Shown here one piece after another: positions 48,701 to 57,293 of a DNA stretch of 64,000 bases. Source of the stretch: Ananas comosus (taxonomy: Eukaryota; Streptophyta; Magnoliopsida; Poales; Bromeliaceae); the NCBI RefSeq assembly GCF_001540865.1, contig NC_033629.1, forward strand, positions 7,059,403 through 7,123,402, given 5' to 3'. The position numbers and the translations under genes are program-made. The notes below the pieces were generated by a model. That model made no database searches. It worked only from the letters and a program-made list of their open reading frames with translations, and was not told the DNA's origin. Each line of letters opens with the position of its first letter. The first letter of the stretch is position 1.

Positions 48701-49110
48701 CCTTCATGGGACTGAATAAAGAAAAAAAGTCCAATTGGTCGAAATGGTTGAAGCTTTTCTACTGTTGTCGTCATTTGGGAAACACCTGAATTTTAAATGT
48801 TGCCGTCTGATGATTACTTTGTTGCGTCCATACAAGTGATGTTCCTATAGCAATACTTGGTCAACTTAGTCTCATATAATGAGGTCCCGTTTCCTCGTGA
48901 AAATAGCAGTCAACTTGCTGGCTCACGGAAATGCAGTTTCATTTTGTCTGCAATCACTAATTATTCTGTTTGACATCTGAACCAGCAAATCAGATGGTCA
49001 ACGACATCGTTCAGATGGCACTACCTGGAGGGATGAGGAATACAGTTCAGGACCAAAACTCGCGCTTGAGACAAGAAGCAGACGATTCAGATGGTGAGAC
49101 CGACAATTGA
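21099..49110 (+). CDS. HVA22K: HVA22-like protein k (TB2/DP1/HVA22 family), 8 exons
   Basis: Coding exons: 21099-21161, 23516-23574, 23808-23905, 35656-35707, 43741-43804, 46748-46843, 47169-47241, 48986-49110. All introns are GT-AG with matching phases; the total is 630 bases, 209 residues. The product is a TB2/DP1/HVA22 (REEP/Yop1-like) protein, whose relatives bend and shape ER membranes. Key stretches: [15 protein letters not shown] (26-40), [15 protein letters not shown] (44-58), [19 protein letters not shown] (66-84), [15 protein letters not shown] (95-109) and [13 protein letters not shown] (121-133), with an acidic tail ([11 protein letters not shown]) at the end. Two hydrophobic hairpins span about 26-54 and 69-109. 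Arabidopsis HVA22k, as I recall it, has the same blocks. The start codon is the only ATG giving the conserved phase. All eight exons are intact, so the gene is probably functional despite introns making up about 98% of its span. Confidence 0.95.
21178..21218 (+). repeat. (CT)n microsatellite in HVA22k intron 1
   Basis: About 20 uninterrupted CT units start 17 bases after the exon 1 donor. Polypyrimidine runs so close to a donor are unusual. Confidence 0.95.
22352..23428. mobile_element. hAT MITE with GGCGC-rich ends, intron 1
   Basis: Terminal repeats CACTGCTTAAAAAAGC and, in reverse complement, CAGTGATTAAAAAAGC bound 1077 bases. The flanks are TGCATGAC (22344-22351) and TGCACGAC (23429-23436), an 8-base TSD with one change. 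Subterminal CCTAGGCGC words dominate both ends. An internal GCAGTGATTAAAAAAGCGCGCC near 22871 suggests a second, nested or rearranged copy. Confidence 0.85.
24597..25608. mobile_element. AT-rich MITE, intron 3
   Basis: Inverted termini: left GTTTGACCTAGATTTTGAAA, and right in reverse complement GTTTGGCCTAGATTTTGAAA. The interior is a maze of AAATTTAAAATT words of about 600 bases. No coding capacity. The target duplication is not clear (TTAG is near both ends). Confidence 0.75.
25620..26000 (+). mobile_element. Gypsy 5' LTR end and primer-binding site
   Basis: TATAAAAGGGG at about 25831 is a TATA-like LTR promoter. The LTR appears to end CCCTCATCA near 25987, followed by TCTGGTATTAGAGATTG, a good match to the tRNA-Met primer-binding site TGGTATCAGAGC. 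The left LTR boundary is not resolved. A short tandem repeat of AATTAGCAACTAACATTAAG lies at 25759-25825. Confidence 0.6.
26020..26487 (+). pseudogene. Gypsy gag, first part
   Basis: Downstream of the primer-binding site the frame at 26143 has [33 protein letters not shown] and [17 protein letters not shown], the conserved start of the retrotransposon gag domain. The continuing [11 protein letters not shown] appears in another frame, so a frameshift lies near 26420. The frame is cut at 26487 by the hAT insertion and resumes at 29003. Confidence 0.85.
26900..27119. repeat. (TA)n / (TATG)n microsatellite
   Basis: About 220 bases of TA and GTAT/ATAC units. It yields several overlapping Tyr/Ile-rich frames that are not genes. 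Confidence 0.95.
27120..27664. mobile_element. Fold-back element A
   Basis: The whole 545-base unit is an imperfect inverted repeat. The ends read GTAGGTCTTGTGTGCT, then TTAGGAGCACGGAGGCCT on each arm, continuing through GTTAGACTTGATCTAGCGTA in both arms. It is flanked by TA repeats, so the duplication cannot be judged. No coding. Confidence 0.85.
27664..27750. repeat. Compound (TA)n(GA)n microsatellite
   Basis: TA units to about 27689, then about 30 GA units up to 27750, lying between fold-back elements A and B. Confidence 0.95.
27759..28295. mobile_element. Fold-back element B
   Basis: Inverted ends CTAGGCTGGTATACTATCGG and its complement at 28295, then GTAGCACGGAGGCCTCCGT. Arms share GATTTGGAAGCC and ACTAAATTTCATAATTTTTC. 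It is related to element A (GGAGGCCT core, GTTAGACTTGATCTA) but clearly a different subfamily. Confidence 0.85.
28309..28758. mobile_element. Fold-back element C, left-truncated copy of B
   Basis: It begins GTTAGATTTGATCTACACTA, equivalent to about 90 bases inside B, and runs to the same right end (GTAGCACGGAGGCCTCCG, then TATACCAGCTTAG). B and C are nearly identical along most of their length. The tandem arrangement suggests a partial duplication of B or insertion of C next to it. Confidence 0.8.
29003..29697 (+). pseudogene. Gypsy gag, second part, with a 110-base tandem duplication
   Basis: It resumes after the TSD with [44 protein letters not shown], then a degenerate region. GGRYARECL near 29482 and 29591 is a remnant of a zinc knuckle. 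The segment 29463-29569 is repeated at about 29572-29680 with very few changes. The protein is dead: frameshifts, stops and the duplication. It is cut by the LTR at 29698. Confidence 0.8.
29698..32755 (-). mobile_element. Large gypsy-type LTR inserted in the gypsy relic
   Basis: The left end TGTCACGCCCCGCGACC at 29698 is the outer (U5) terminus of the family. Then follow the conserved GACCTAGTCGCTTCGGTAAG block (31528), CT-rich sequence (32100-32280) and the palindrome array (32370-32590). The expected TTACA terminus and a second CAAGA are not found near 32755, so the U3 end is truncated or rearranged. It lies between the gag and protease remains of the older element. Long GC-rich frames here are not genes. 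Confidence 0.8.
32370..32590 (-). repeat. Palindrome array, ACCGGT core (second copy)
   Basis: Six GGGACCGGTCCC-like words in about 220 bases, at the same relative place as in the level-4 LTR. Confidence 0.85.
32760..33535 (+). pseudogene. Gypsy aspartic protease remnant
   Basis: After the LTR the frame reads [13 protein letters not shown] (active-site region, normally DSG), [18 protein letters not shown] and, beyond a [23 protein letters not shown]. This is the usual end of the retropepsin domain. Several in-frame stops are present. No reverse transcriptase follows, so the element ends here. Confidence 0.8.
33082..33416. mobile_element. hAT MITE, CARGG family, copy 1
   Basis: Ends CAAGGATTAAAGTGCC and, in reverse complement, CAGGGATTAAAGTGCC, with perfect 8-base TSDs GGTAAAAC (33074-33081 and 33417-33424). 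GGCACGGTG-like words fill the subterminal parts. It sits in the protease remnant. Confidence 0.9.
33536..35655 (+). other. Rest of HVA22k intron 3, little recognised
   Basis: No gene. The segment 34205-34350 has GC-rich inverted words (GTGCCCCCAGTATGGGGGCAC). The segment 34770-34950 has AAAGCGGTGAATGATT-like short inverted repeats. The segment 35040-35110 is rich in GCTATG words. Element boundaries and TSDs could not be shown. Confidence 0.4.
39220..39637 (+). repeat. Diverged tandem duplication of about 210 bases, with TATA-like boxes
   Basis: Unit 1 is 39220-39424 and unit 2 is 39425-39637. Both contain TTCCTATATGCTTT, GACTACGATACCTAATGA and, near the end, GTGAGAGGGGTATAAAAAGG or GTGAGAGGGGTATATAAAGG. 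They differ by small indels and substitutions, so the duplication is not recent. Confidence 0.8.
40640..41790. repeat. AT-rich low-complexity region with one N
   Basis: Repeated AAATTTAA and TTTAAATT words. The end includes ATATAAAATATAAAATATAA. A single N at 40646 follows a short GC-rich stretch (40545-40640). Orientation right of the N cannot be judged because no conserved landmark exists. Confidence 0.6.
43020..43400. mobile_element. Decayed relative of the fold-back elements
   Basis: Shared words with elements A-C: GATTTGGATTGTT, AATTGTCAATTT, TTGATCAGTAGGTAAAT and AAAAATTATGAAATTTAGTT. The arms are badly degraded and no ends are definable. Confidence 0.5.
44478..44813. mobile_element. 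hAT MITE, CARGG family, copy 2 (intron 5)
   Basis: Ends CAAGAATTTAAGT and, in reverse complement, CAAGGATTTAAGTGCCG. TSD TCGACAAG (44470-44477) and TCGACCAG (44814-44821), one change. Confidence 0.85.
45499..46381 (-). mobile_element. Cassandra-type TRIM retrotransposon
   Basis: Two short LTRs (45499-45664 and 45887-46381) flank about 220 bases without coding. On the - strand, the 5' LTR is followed by TTGGTATCAGAGCC (45885-45872), the tRNA-Met primer-binding site. A purine tract TTAAAAGGGGGAGGAA (45680-45665) precedes the 3' LTR. Both LTRs carry a 5S rRNA-like stretch, GAGTAGTGCTAGGATGGGTG followed by ACCCCCTGGGAA on the - strand. Family knowledge: a captured 5S RNA promoter region in a TRIM LTR defines Cassandra. 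No clear TSD. Confidence 0.9.
45958..46274. mobile_element. hAT MITE, CARGG family, copy 3, inside the Cassandra 5S-like sequence
   Basis: Ends CAAGAATTTAAGTGCCC and, in reverse complement, CAAGGATTTAAGTGTCG. Flanks TGTTTAAC (45950-45957) and CGCTTAAC (46275-46282). The other Cassandra LTR has TGCTTAAC once at this point, confirming the empty site. It splits the 5S-derived block of the 5' LTR. Confidence 0.88.
47684..47830 (-). repeat. Small LTR-end relic with a 36-base tandem duplication
   Basis: TGCCACGCCC followed by CGGACGGAGTCTTCCCTG resembles the U5 terminus of the large LTR family. The segment TAGTAGTACAATCAGCTTGC (36-base unit) occurs twice, at about 47755 and 47791. In HVA22k intron 7. 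Confidence 0.55.
48310..48520 (+). mobile_element. Possible TRIM-like relic in intron 7
   Basis: TAGTATCAAAGC near 48322 resembles a degenerate tRNA-Met primer-binding site. GAGGGGAG directly before TGTTGAATATGAAG near 48440 resembles a purine tract and LTR start. Only about 110 bases separate them. The LTRs themselves were not matched to each other. Confidence 0.35.
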
Positions 49111-49372
49111 AGTTGCAGCATGATCGACGGCATATCTTAGAAGTAGTAGTTATGAAAGCATGCTAATGTCCAGTTGTACGAAAAGTTGTTCTATTGATGC
49201 TTTCTTAAGGCTAAGTGTAGAGTGACATCCTGATATTTTGTAATTATCACCTTGCTCTCCTCGTATCTGAAAATCTACATTTAATTCTCCGGAACATTTA
49301 GCTGGTTTGCAAGCGCCTTATCTTCAGTAAATAATGATATTGAATGTGGATGTGTGATGGAATGGTGCTAAG

Positions 49373-49893
49373 CAGGGGTGTTAAACGAGCCGAACATGAG
49401 CGAGCGAGCTAGGGCCGGCTCATGTTCGGCTCGTTCAGCCGAAAAATTTAGTTCGTGTTCGACTCGTTTATTAACGAGCCGAATACGAGCTGGCTCACGA
49501 GCTGCCCAACCAACAATAAGTTAAAAAAAATTAGATTAAATATATATAAAAAATAAATTTATAAAATCTTATTCCTTGGACTTTGATCTAATAGTTAAAA
49601 TTTTACGTATAAATGAGTCTTTTTATAATTAAGCTCGTATTTATATTTTTTTGGCTAAAAATTAAAGAATAAAAATATATATTATATATAATTATTTATT
49701 TATATATAAAAATATAAATTAAATAAATTATATAAATATAAAATATATGTATTCGAGGAGCCGAACACGACACGAGCTAATCTCAAGCTCCGTGTTCGCA
49801 TCGTTTACTACAACGAGCGATTTGAATCGATCATTTAGACCCGAACATGAACTGCTTGCAAACAGCGAGTTGGATTGGTCCCCCCCCATCCCT
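49373..49893. mobile_element. hAT MITE, GAGCCG family, just after HVA22k
   Basis: It starts CAGGGGTGTTAAACGAGCCG and ends CCCCCATCCCT, with flanks GTGCTAAG (49365-49372) and ATGCTAAG (49894-49901). CGAGCCGAACA words fill both ends around an AT-rich core. It begins 262 bases after the HVA22k stop codon and could lie in or near its 3' UTR. Confidence 0.85.
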
Positions 49894-50204
49894 ATGCTAA
49901 GTGATTAAATTCTTTGATTTTTTTTTTAATTTTAAATTTTTTATTTTTTCGGGATAAAGCCATCCCTTTGGATGGGGGTTTGGCATTGGCCCCTACCCGT
50001 TCATTTTAAATCAAATAAAAGTCAAATTGGGAATTCTTGTGCAGTTTCCGCCCCACCGCAAAGAAAAATAAACAAAATCTAAATATTGACGAGAGGTCAA
50101 GTATAGAATTTTGAAAATTATTGTGAACACAAGCGAGAATTGCTAAAGTGTGAAGGAGGTTTTTATGTATTTTAGCTTCTCCTTAATACCTCTCTATCTC
50201 TATC

Positions 50205-50965
50205 TAGGGGTGGAAACGAGCCGAGCCCGAGCGAGTTTGCCTCAGCTCAAATTCGGCTTGAAATTAATTTCGAGCCTAAATTTAAGCTCAAGCTCGGCTT
50301 GAAATTAATTCGAGCCGAGCTCGAGCGAGCCTAATTTCAAGTCGAGCGAGCTCGAGCCCTAAGCGAGCCGCTTGAAATTCTCAACATCGTACGATTAATA
50401 GTTTAATTTGTATAGAACATTATTTACAATTTGATACAAAAATATATCTAATAGTTCAAGATACAAAATAATTATATGAAATACGGTATTATAATATGAA
50501 GAAAAATAATTAACGAGTTGAATATCTAATCTTTTCAGCTTCGCATGTCTTCTTTTCCGCCTTCAATTTTCATATTATTCTTTTTCATCTATGCGGTCAA
50601 AAAATGAATAAATTATAGACAAATATTAGATTAAACTATCTAATTATATATAACTAAAATCAAAATTTTATATAAACAATAATTTTTTATCTTAAAAGTA
50701 TTCTGTATATTTTCTCAAGCACACAATTAATGGCAAGGTAGGCAACAGCGGACGCGTGCTGTTACTTGATAACTTGGGGGCTTTAGGTTTGACCACTTGA
50801 GGAGAGAGAGAGAGAGAGAGATTAGGAATTTAAGGCTTTGTAAAAGAAAAAGAGGGAGAGAGTGTAAATTTAGTAAAATTTTATTTTTTTGTTGGCATAT
50901 TGGGTTTGTTCTTATGGGCCAGTAATATTGGCTCAATTTTAACTAAACTTAGGTTACTCACTTAG

Positions 50966-51000
<35 letters not shown>

Positions 51001-51179
51001 GAGCTTTTCGAGCCTAATTCGAGCGAGCCGAGTAATACTCAAGCTCGGCTTGAAATGAATTTCGAGCTTTTTTTTTTGTTCAAGCTCGGCTCATCTAATT
51101 TCGAGCCGAGCTCGAGCGAGCCGAATATCGAGCCGAACGCGAGTCGAACGCGAGCGGGCTCGCTCGTTTGCCAGCCCTA
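50205..51179. mobile_element. hAT MITE, GAGCCG family, copy 2
   Basis: Ends TAGGGGTGGAAACGAGCC and, in reverse complement, TAGGGCTGGCAAACGAGC. Perfect 8-base TSDs TCTCTATC (50197-50204 and 51180-51187). It includes a (GA)n run near 50803-50821 and a (TA)n run at 50968-50998. Confidence 0.93.
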
Positions 51180-51252
51180 TCTCTATCAACCTTTGGAAAG
51201 TTAAGTGCCTATATAATGTTGACACTTTTGCAACTTAACAAAGTATTCCAAG

Positions 51253-51420
51253 ACCGAATGTCCCTAGCGCAAGTGGCTAAGGGTTTGGTGGTTGATACTG
51301 GAGATGCCAAATTTGAATTCTAATCGATTAACATTTTCAGCTAAGTTTATTTCTAAAAAAATAAACGAAGCGGTTAACATGCTGCTACCTTTCTCTCTCT
51401 AAAAAAAAAAAAAAAAACCA
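51253..51420 (+). mobile_element. tRNA-derived SINE, copy 2
   Basis: A body shared with copy 1 (GCAAGTGGCTAAGGGTTTGG, AGCTAAGTTTATTTCTAAA, ATAAACGAAGCGG) and a 17-base A tail. Direct repeats AAAGTATTCCAAG (51240-51252) and AAAGTGTTCCAAG (51421-51433), 12 of 13 matching, are its TSD. The B box is mutated (AATTTGAATTC). Confidence 0.9.
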
Positions 51421-51641
51421 AAAGTGTTCCAAGTGAGTTGTTTTTCTTTGGCAGCTAGCTAGGTGGTCGACAGTAGCTTTCTTAAGATTGATTGTAAGCA
51501 CCTAGAAACTGCGGAGTTTTATTTTATTTCTCTTATTTTGAAAAACAAAATCTTTCCATCTCTGTTTATGCTCACTGAGTTCAAATTTGTACTAGGACTA
51601 TTATACCTATAAGATTATCCTAGCTTAAACTCTATTAACTC

Positions 51642-51677
<36 letters not shown>

Positions 51678-52243
51678 TTATACTTATACTATATTTATAG
51701 GTGAGGCATTTTTCTCTACTTGTCTCTTCTTGGCCGGTGTGGCCACTCCCTTGAAATATAATATTAGTGCAGTCCAAATTATTGAATTTTCGGCTGTTTT
51801 TTCTACTCTATATATGTAAATAGCCCATCATCATCTTATTTAGTTTTTCATTAGACTTTATATATAAAAACTAGCTATTCTAAATTCAAAGAGTGTAATA
51901 CAGGCTGATGGGCTCATAATAATCGTTGGTGACATGATATCAAAATATGTAGGATCACGTTAACACAAGGAGTTGTTAGCTAGAGTGCACGCGATGCACA
52001 AACGCAGATCGATTGTACCGTCTCACAGTTTGAATGAACGTACGATAGAAAGGGCCGGGCCGGGGGAAGAGAGAGGAAATTTAGTCTGTAGTTGGCACAG
52101 AGATGACACCATGGCGGGCGATGGCTGCTGATAGGTGCAGAGACGAGACGGAGTTACAGTAGTGAATGGTGGGCGCATAGAGGGGACGATGCTAGCTAGC
52201 CTACAGACAAGAGGTGCAGAAACAAAATAAGTGAGGAGGGCGG
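51421..52243. other. No gene seen; (TA)n run
   Basis: The segment 51642-51675 is a TA microsatellite. The rest shows no conserved frame, element end or RNA gene. Confidence 0.6.
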
Positions 52244-53131
52244 TAGGGATCGAAACGTACCGATCGAATTTGGATAAATATTTGATGAAACCATATATAT
52301 TTGTATCCTCCGGTTTTTTCTTTTTTTCTTTTTTTTTAAAAAAAATATGAATTCAAATTCGAATATTTGTTGGATGCTAAATTTCGTTATTATATTCGCT
52401 AAAAATGAATTCAGATACAGTCGAACATTTCTTTTGACCAAATATAGACCCGATATGTATATTCGGGTATTATTGGAATAATAATAATATATGCACTAAT
52501 AATATGCACTTATAAATTGCAACTAAAGTTTCGCATTCATTTTAAACTGTTATATACCTATATTTGATTGAATCAAACATAAGATTTAACAATGACAAAT
52601 GTAATTTTTATATGAAACTCACAAATAAAATAAACAAGGAGCACAAAAACCATCTTGTTTTCCCATAATATATATTCTCTCTCCACAAAAAGTAATTCAA
52701 ACTCTGTATTTCTCCACAAGTCGCAATTAAGCTGTCTTTAATCTTTATCTCCTGCAGAAAAAGATAGTTAAACACTCTTTATCTCCCCACACATATTACT
52801 AATCAAATAATCTTTTGTTTTAAAAATATCTCTAAAAAATGTAAACACAATATTGAAATAAAGAAATGAGATATTGGGATAATGAGAATGGGATATTAGA
52901 ATGCAATTTATTTAATTTATTAATATAAACTATGATAATATATAAAAAAAAAATCTGGATATCCACAACTATATATATTCTGTGTTTTCAAATATCCGGA
53001 TAATTTTGACTTCTTAAAATTCTATCCGTATCCATGTTCGACTGAATTAAAATATTTTCGATGCAGAAATAGTTATTAATGAATATGAATATGAATATTT
53101 TTGGATAACATTCTATCCATTTTCACCCCTA
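52244..53131. mobile_element. hAT-type element related to the one in gypsy gag
   Basis: Right end in reverse complement TAGGGGTGAAAATGGATAG; left end TAGGGATCGAAACG is diverged. The interior shares TTGGATGCTAAATTTCG and CGCTAAAAATGAATTCAGAT with 26580-26640. No matching 8-base TSD, so the left boundary is tentative. Confidence 0.65.
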
Positions 53132-53384
53132 GAGAGAAAAGAAGAGAATGACGGACCGAAAAGAAAGGCGGAGAAAAGAGGGTGAGCATAACATCAATTT
53201 TTCTAATTTAATATTAGAATTTCTGATCCACGATAGAAAAAAAAAAAAAATCATGCTAGCCCTTATATTTAGCAGGTGTAAAATATACACCCTAAATTAG
53301 GATTTACAATTAGCACTACTCTGACAAAAATCAAACAGATCGATATCTATATAATCTATACTATGTTATTATTTTATATCCAAT

Positions 53385-53431
<47 letters not shown>

Positions 53432-54440
53432 CAAGTTGATTTGCGAATAGGACAAGAGTGGACCCACCTTCTTTTCACCAACCAAATCTCCTCTTTATTT
53501 TTTTATAAAAATTTAAATTATATATTTTTTGCACATAGTTAAAATTGCGTATATTAAATATAAATTTTAATTTCATAATATTTATCACTTAAAAATAAAT
53601 TATACAATAAAAAAAAGAGAAAGATTGATAGAGTTTAAGCTAATTACAAATAAATTTATAGTTGCAAAAATTTCATGAAGTATACTAACTAAACTACAAA
53701 AACAAAAGACACATTTAAATTTTAGAGTCAAAGTATCATTAACTGATTTAAAATCAAACAAATTGAAATGTTGGATAGTAAAAATAATATTTTGAAATGT
53801 TGGATAACCGATTCAAAATGATCCATAGTTCAAGAAAGTATGATACATTTTTTCTTTGGTTTTAAAATCAAACTTTAATGCTATATTTATAGTCTGATGA
53901 GTGATCAACTTTAAGTTCACAATCTTCTCGAATATCCAAAATATAATTAGTCATTGATCACGTTCAAAATCTTTTGAGACAAAATATCCAAATATAATTG
54001 ATCGATTTTTAATTTTAATAATTATGTATTCTAAACTTTATTAGATAGTTCAGCATATTCTTTCCTCAAATAAAATTATTAATTGAATAAAACCAATTTA
54101 TGTTCAACACTATCTTCATCTGAAATAAAAATAAAATATAAAAAAGGATAAACTACACTTTTAGTCATAGACTATAAGGCACGTGACCTATAGTCTTCAA
54201 ACTTTAATGTATTATAATTTCTGGCTCAAACTATGAGGCATCTCACACCTTAGTTCTCAAACTTTAATTAATTATAATTTTTTACTCTAACTATAAGTCA
54301 TATGACATTTTAGTAAGCATAATTTTATTACTATTATAAGCATAATTTTACTATTTTTATAGTTTTTTCTTTAATTTACTTTTATCTTTCTTTTGTTTTT
54401 ATTGTAGCAGTTGTTGCCTATATATCACGAACACTTCTAT
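53132..54440. repeat. AT-rich intergenic sequence with (CT)n and a short tandem repeat
   Basis: (CT)n at about 53390-53430. At 54130-54330 about 65-base units recur three times, with CTCAAACTTTAAT followed by ATTATAATTT. No gene seen. Confidence 0.6.
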
Positions 54441-54840
54441 AAGCCTCCGTGTTCATATCGGACATGCCCGTGTCTGTGTCGGACACGTGTCCGATATGAC
54501 ACTTCTTGAACGCGCGTTCAATGCCGATTCATAGCGCATACAACCAATAAAAATATATTTTTTATTTTGTTTTTTCTATGCATATATCACGTAAGATGGT
54601 AAGCTTTTTGATGAATGCATATAATTTTGTTAATAATATAAATAAATTATGTATTGTGGAGAATTTTTTTTCTTAAAATACATGAACTATCAATGAAAAT
54701 TTTACTAATTTTCATTCATATGAGAAATATAATAATATTTTACCAAAATTAATATTTTATATTAATAATATTATTATATTTTATTAGTGTTATCCATGTC
54801 GTGTTCGTGTTCTAATTTTTTGAAAGCTGCCGAGTTATGG
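54440..54840. mobile_element. Possible MITE with GTGTCGGACACGTGTCCG palindrome
   Basis: The left part has GTGTCGGACACGTGTCCGAT; the right part has a weaker complement (ATCCATGTCGTGTTCGTGTTC). It lies directly against the copia 5' LTR. Boundaries and TSD not established. Confidence 0.4.
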
Positions 54841-54846
54841 TGTCTG

Positions 54847-55520
54847 TGTAAGAAAATTTTTAAAATAATATATTTTGTTTATTGATCTTTAGTGAATGGA
54901 TACGATCCTTAGTGAATGGATGCAACCCTTAGTGAGTGGATGCAACTCTAATCAAAGGGTGTGACTCTTAGAGTGAAAGGATGTGACTTTTAGTGAAAGG
55001 ATATGACATAAAAAGACACATCTTTATAGTGTGTCTCTTCGAGTATATGTCCGTTGGAATTAATTCTTACATTCATTGAACTTGACTTATAAAACTTATT
55101 GGTAGTTATAATCAAATGAAAAGTTACAATTGAAGGGCCACTTCATGAAACACCCGTTCATGAATAGTCACTTCATGAAGCACTCGTTCGTGGTCTATAT
55201 AAGTTCACAGTATTGGTTGCAGAAACATAAGACGAAATAGTTGAAGAGTTTAAGTCTCCATTCATAATAATTCCATTCTTGTTTTCTTATTCTGTTTGAC
55301 AACTTAATCGAGTGAGTGCTCAAAGGCTCGACTTCGTGTGTGCAAACGCAATTGAGGTTTATGCTTTATTGTATCTTGGGAGACTGTCCGTTGACCCGGT
55401 GCACACCAAATTATTTGAACGGTGGGGACGGATTAAGCCTTATGAAAAGTGGCATTGCTACACGCCTTGAAGCCTTTTTCATCTTTCTACTTCATATCTT
55501 TTTCACTATTTGCTCAAACA
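54847..55520 (+). repeat. Copia 5' LTR
   Basis: TGTAAGAAAATTTTTAAAAT to GCTCAAACA, 674 bases. Repeated AGTGAATGGATGCAAC words at 54890-54990, TATATAAG near 55196. The leader after the LTR lacks a clear tRNA-Met primer site. Confidence 0.9.
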
Positions 55521-55566
55521 ATCTTAAGGCTTAAATCCGATAATGTCGACTACTACTCTATGAGAG

Positions 55567-56412
55567 ATGGCAACAAACTTTATGAGGTTAGAAAGATTTG
55601 ATGGCATGGACTTCAGGTGCTGGTAGAAGAAATTATCTTTCCTTCTGTCGACTCTCAAAGTTGCTTATGTTCTCACTACTCCAAGACTAGAAGAAAACGA
55701 TGATGAACCTATTGCACAAACTCGTACAAGACAAAAATGGGATGAAGATGACAATATATGCAGAGGCAACATTCTAAATGCTATGTCGGATGCGTTTTTC
55801 GACGTCTATCAAAATGTGAAAATGGCTAAAGAACTGTGGGAAGGTCTTGAAGAAAAATACAAATCCAAGGATGCCACAAGTAAGAAGTTTTTTTGTTAGC
55901 AAATTTAATAACTATAAAATGGTTGATAGTAGATCTGTTCTTGATCAATTACATGAAATTCAACATATTCTCAATCAATTTACTCAATATAATATGAATA
56001 TGGATGAATCTATAATTGTGGCCTCTATTATCGATAAACTTCCTCCATCATGGAAAGACTTTAAGAAAAGTCTTAAGTATAACAAGGAAGAGATTACTTC
56101 TAAAGATTTGGCTAACCATCTTCGCATAGAAGAAGAATATCGTTTGCAAGATGGCAAAAAGGAGCAAGATGCTCAGAGTGCCAAAGTGTATGTGACGGAA
56201 GATGAGTATAATAAAACCTGTCAACCCACAAAAGAAAATCGAAAGAGAATCAAGCATTCGATCAACCACAACCTGACAAATAAGAAAAAGAAAGGCGCAT
56301 GCTTTCATTGTGGTAAACCAGGTCACTACAAGAAAGAATGTCGGTTCCTCAAAAGGGAAAGTGCACTGGATTCCAAAAAGAATTTTGTGGCTAGGATATC
56401 CGAGGCTAACGT
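55567..56412 (+). pseudogene. Copia gag with CCHC zinc knuckle
   Basis: ATG at 55567 opens MATNFMRLERFDGMDFRCW, stopped by TAG at 55624. A frameshift follows before the long frame from 55847. Conserved stretches: LDQLHEIQHILNQF, IIDKLPPSWKDFKKSL, and the knuckle CFHCGKPGHYKKEC near 56300-56342. The frame ends where LTR sequence begins at 56413. Confidence 0.9.
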
Positions 56413-56902
56413 TGTCACGCCCCGGGGTCCCCTTTTTGTTTGAAACACAGCGGAAAAGCGTTTGAATTTTTTTTTGAAAACCTGACCCCAGACTATGCCA
56501 GATCCGCCACAAATACAGGGAATCCACTGTTCACACGGACAGAGTCTCCCCAATAGCCAAATCAAAATAGGGATGATAAGACAACAATATCGAATCAGTC
56601 AAATCTACCAAGTCATAAAAATAATGAAACCTTATATACCTGAAAGTACTTGCATAATTTTCCTAAAGACCTAAACCATTTTATTTTCCAAAAGATGGGG
56701 GGCACCATCGAAGATATTTTCTATTGCCAAAAGCGCATGCTTTGTCAAAAGTTTCTAAAAAGCACCTGAAGACAAATTTGTAGCTTACATTTTGATGCCA
56801 CACTTACCACTTACATACTTACATATCGATAGACATATAAGTAAACTAACACCAACATATGACAAACATGAAAACATAACACACTGCGGCACGTTCATGT
56901 CT
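56413..56902 (-). mobile_element. Gypsy-type LTR terminus inserted in copia
   Basis: TGTCACGCCCCGGGG at 56413 is the U5 terminus of the large LTR family, followed later by CACGGACAGAGTCTCCCC. It stops at a single N (56903). No other LTR end is present, so it is truncated at the N. Confidence 0.75.
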
Positions 56903-56903
56903 N

Positions 56904-57293
56904 GAACCCGGTAGGTTTTAAAAATCCATACCCATATCCATACCCGCCCAAAAACCCGAAACCCGAACCCGGACCCGGACCCGGCCGGTTTTAAAAATCC
57001 ATACCGTTAAATGAAGATCTAAGGGATAAAAATTATTAAATATTTTATATATTATATAAATAAATAAAAATAAAGTATGTATATATATAATTTATTCAGG
57101 TTCGGGTTTGGGTTCGGGTCGGGTTCGAGTTCGGGTCGGGTAAATACAAAATCCATACCCGTATCCATATCCGTCGGGTTTTTATTTTCTATACCCATAA
57201 CCAAATCCATACCCGTTTAGCTCGAGTAAACCCGCCCTGTTCGGGTTCGGGTTCCGGTAATATTTCGGGTATCTATACCCATTGACATCCCTA
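56904..57293. mobile_element. hAT MITE fragment, GGGTTCGGG family
   Basis: The right end, in reverse complement TAGGGATGTCAATGGGTA, is complete at 57293. The left begins mid-element with GAACCCGGTAGG directly after the N. CCCGAACCCGGA and CATACCCGTATCC words throughout. The missing left end argues for lost sequence at 56903. Confidence 0.75.
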
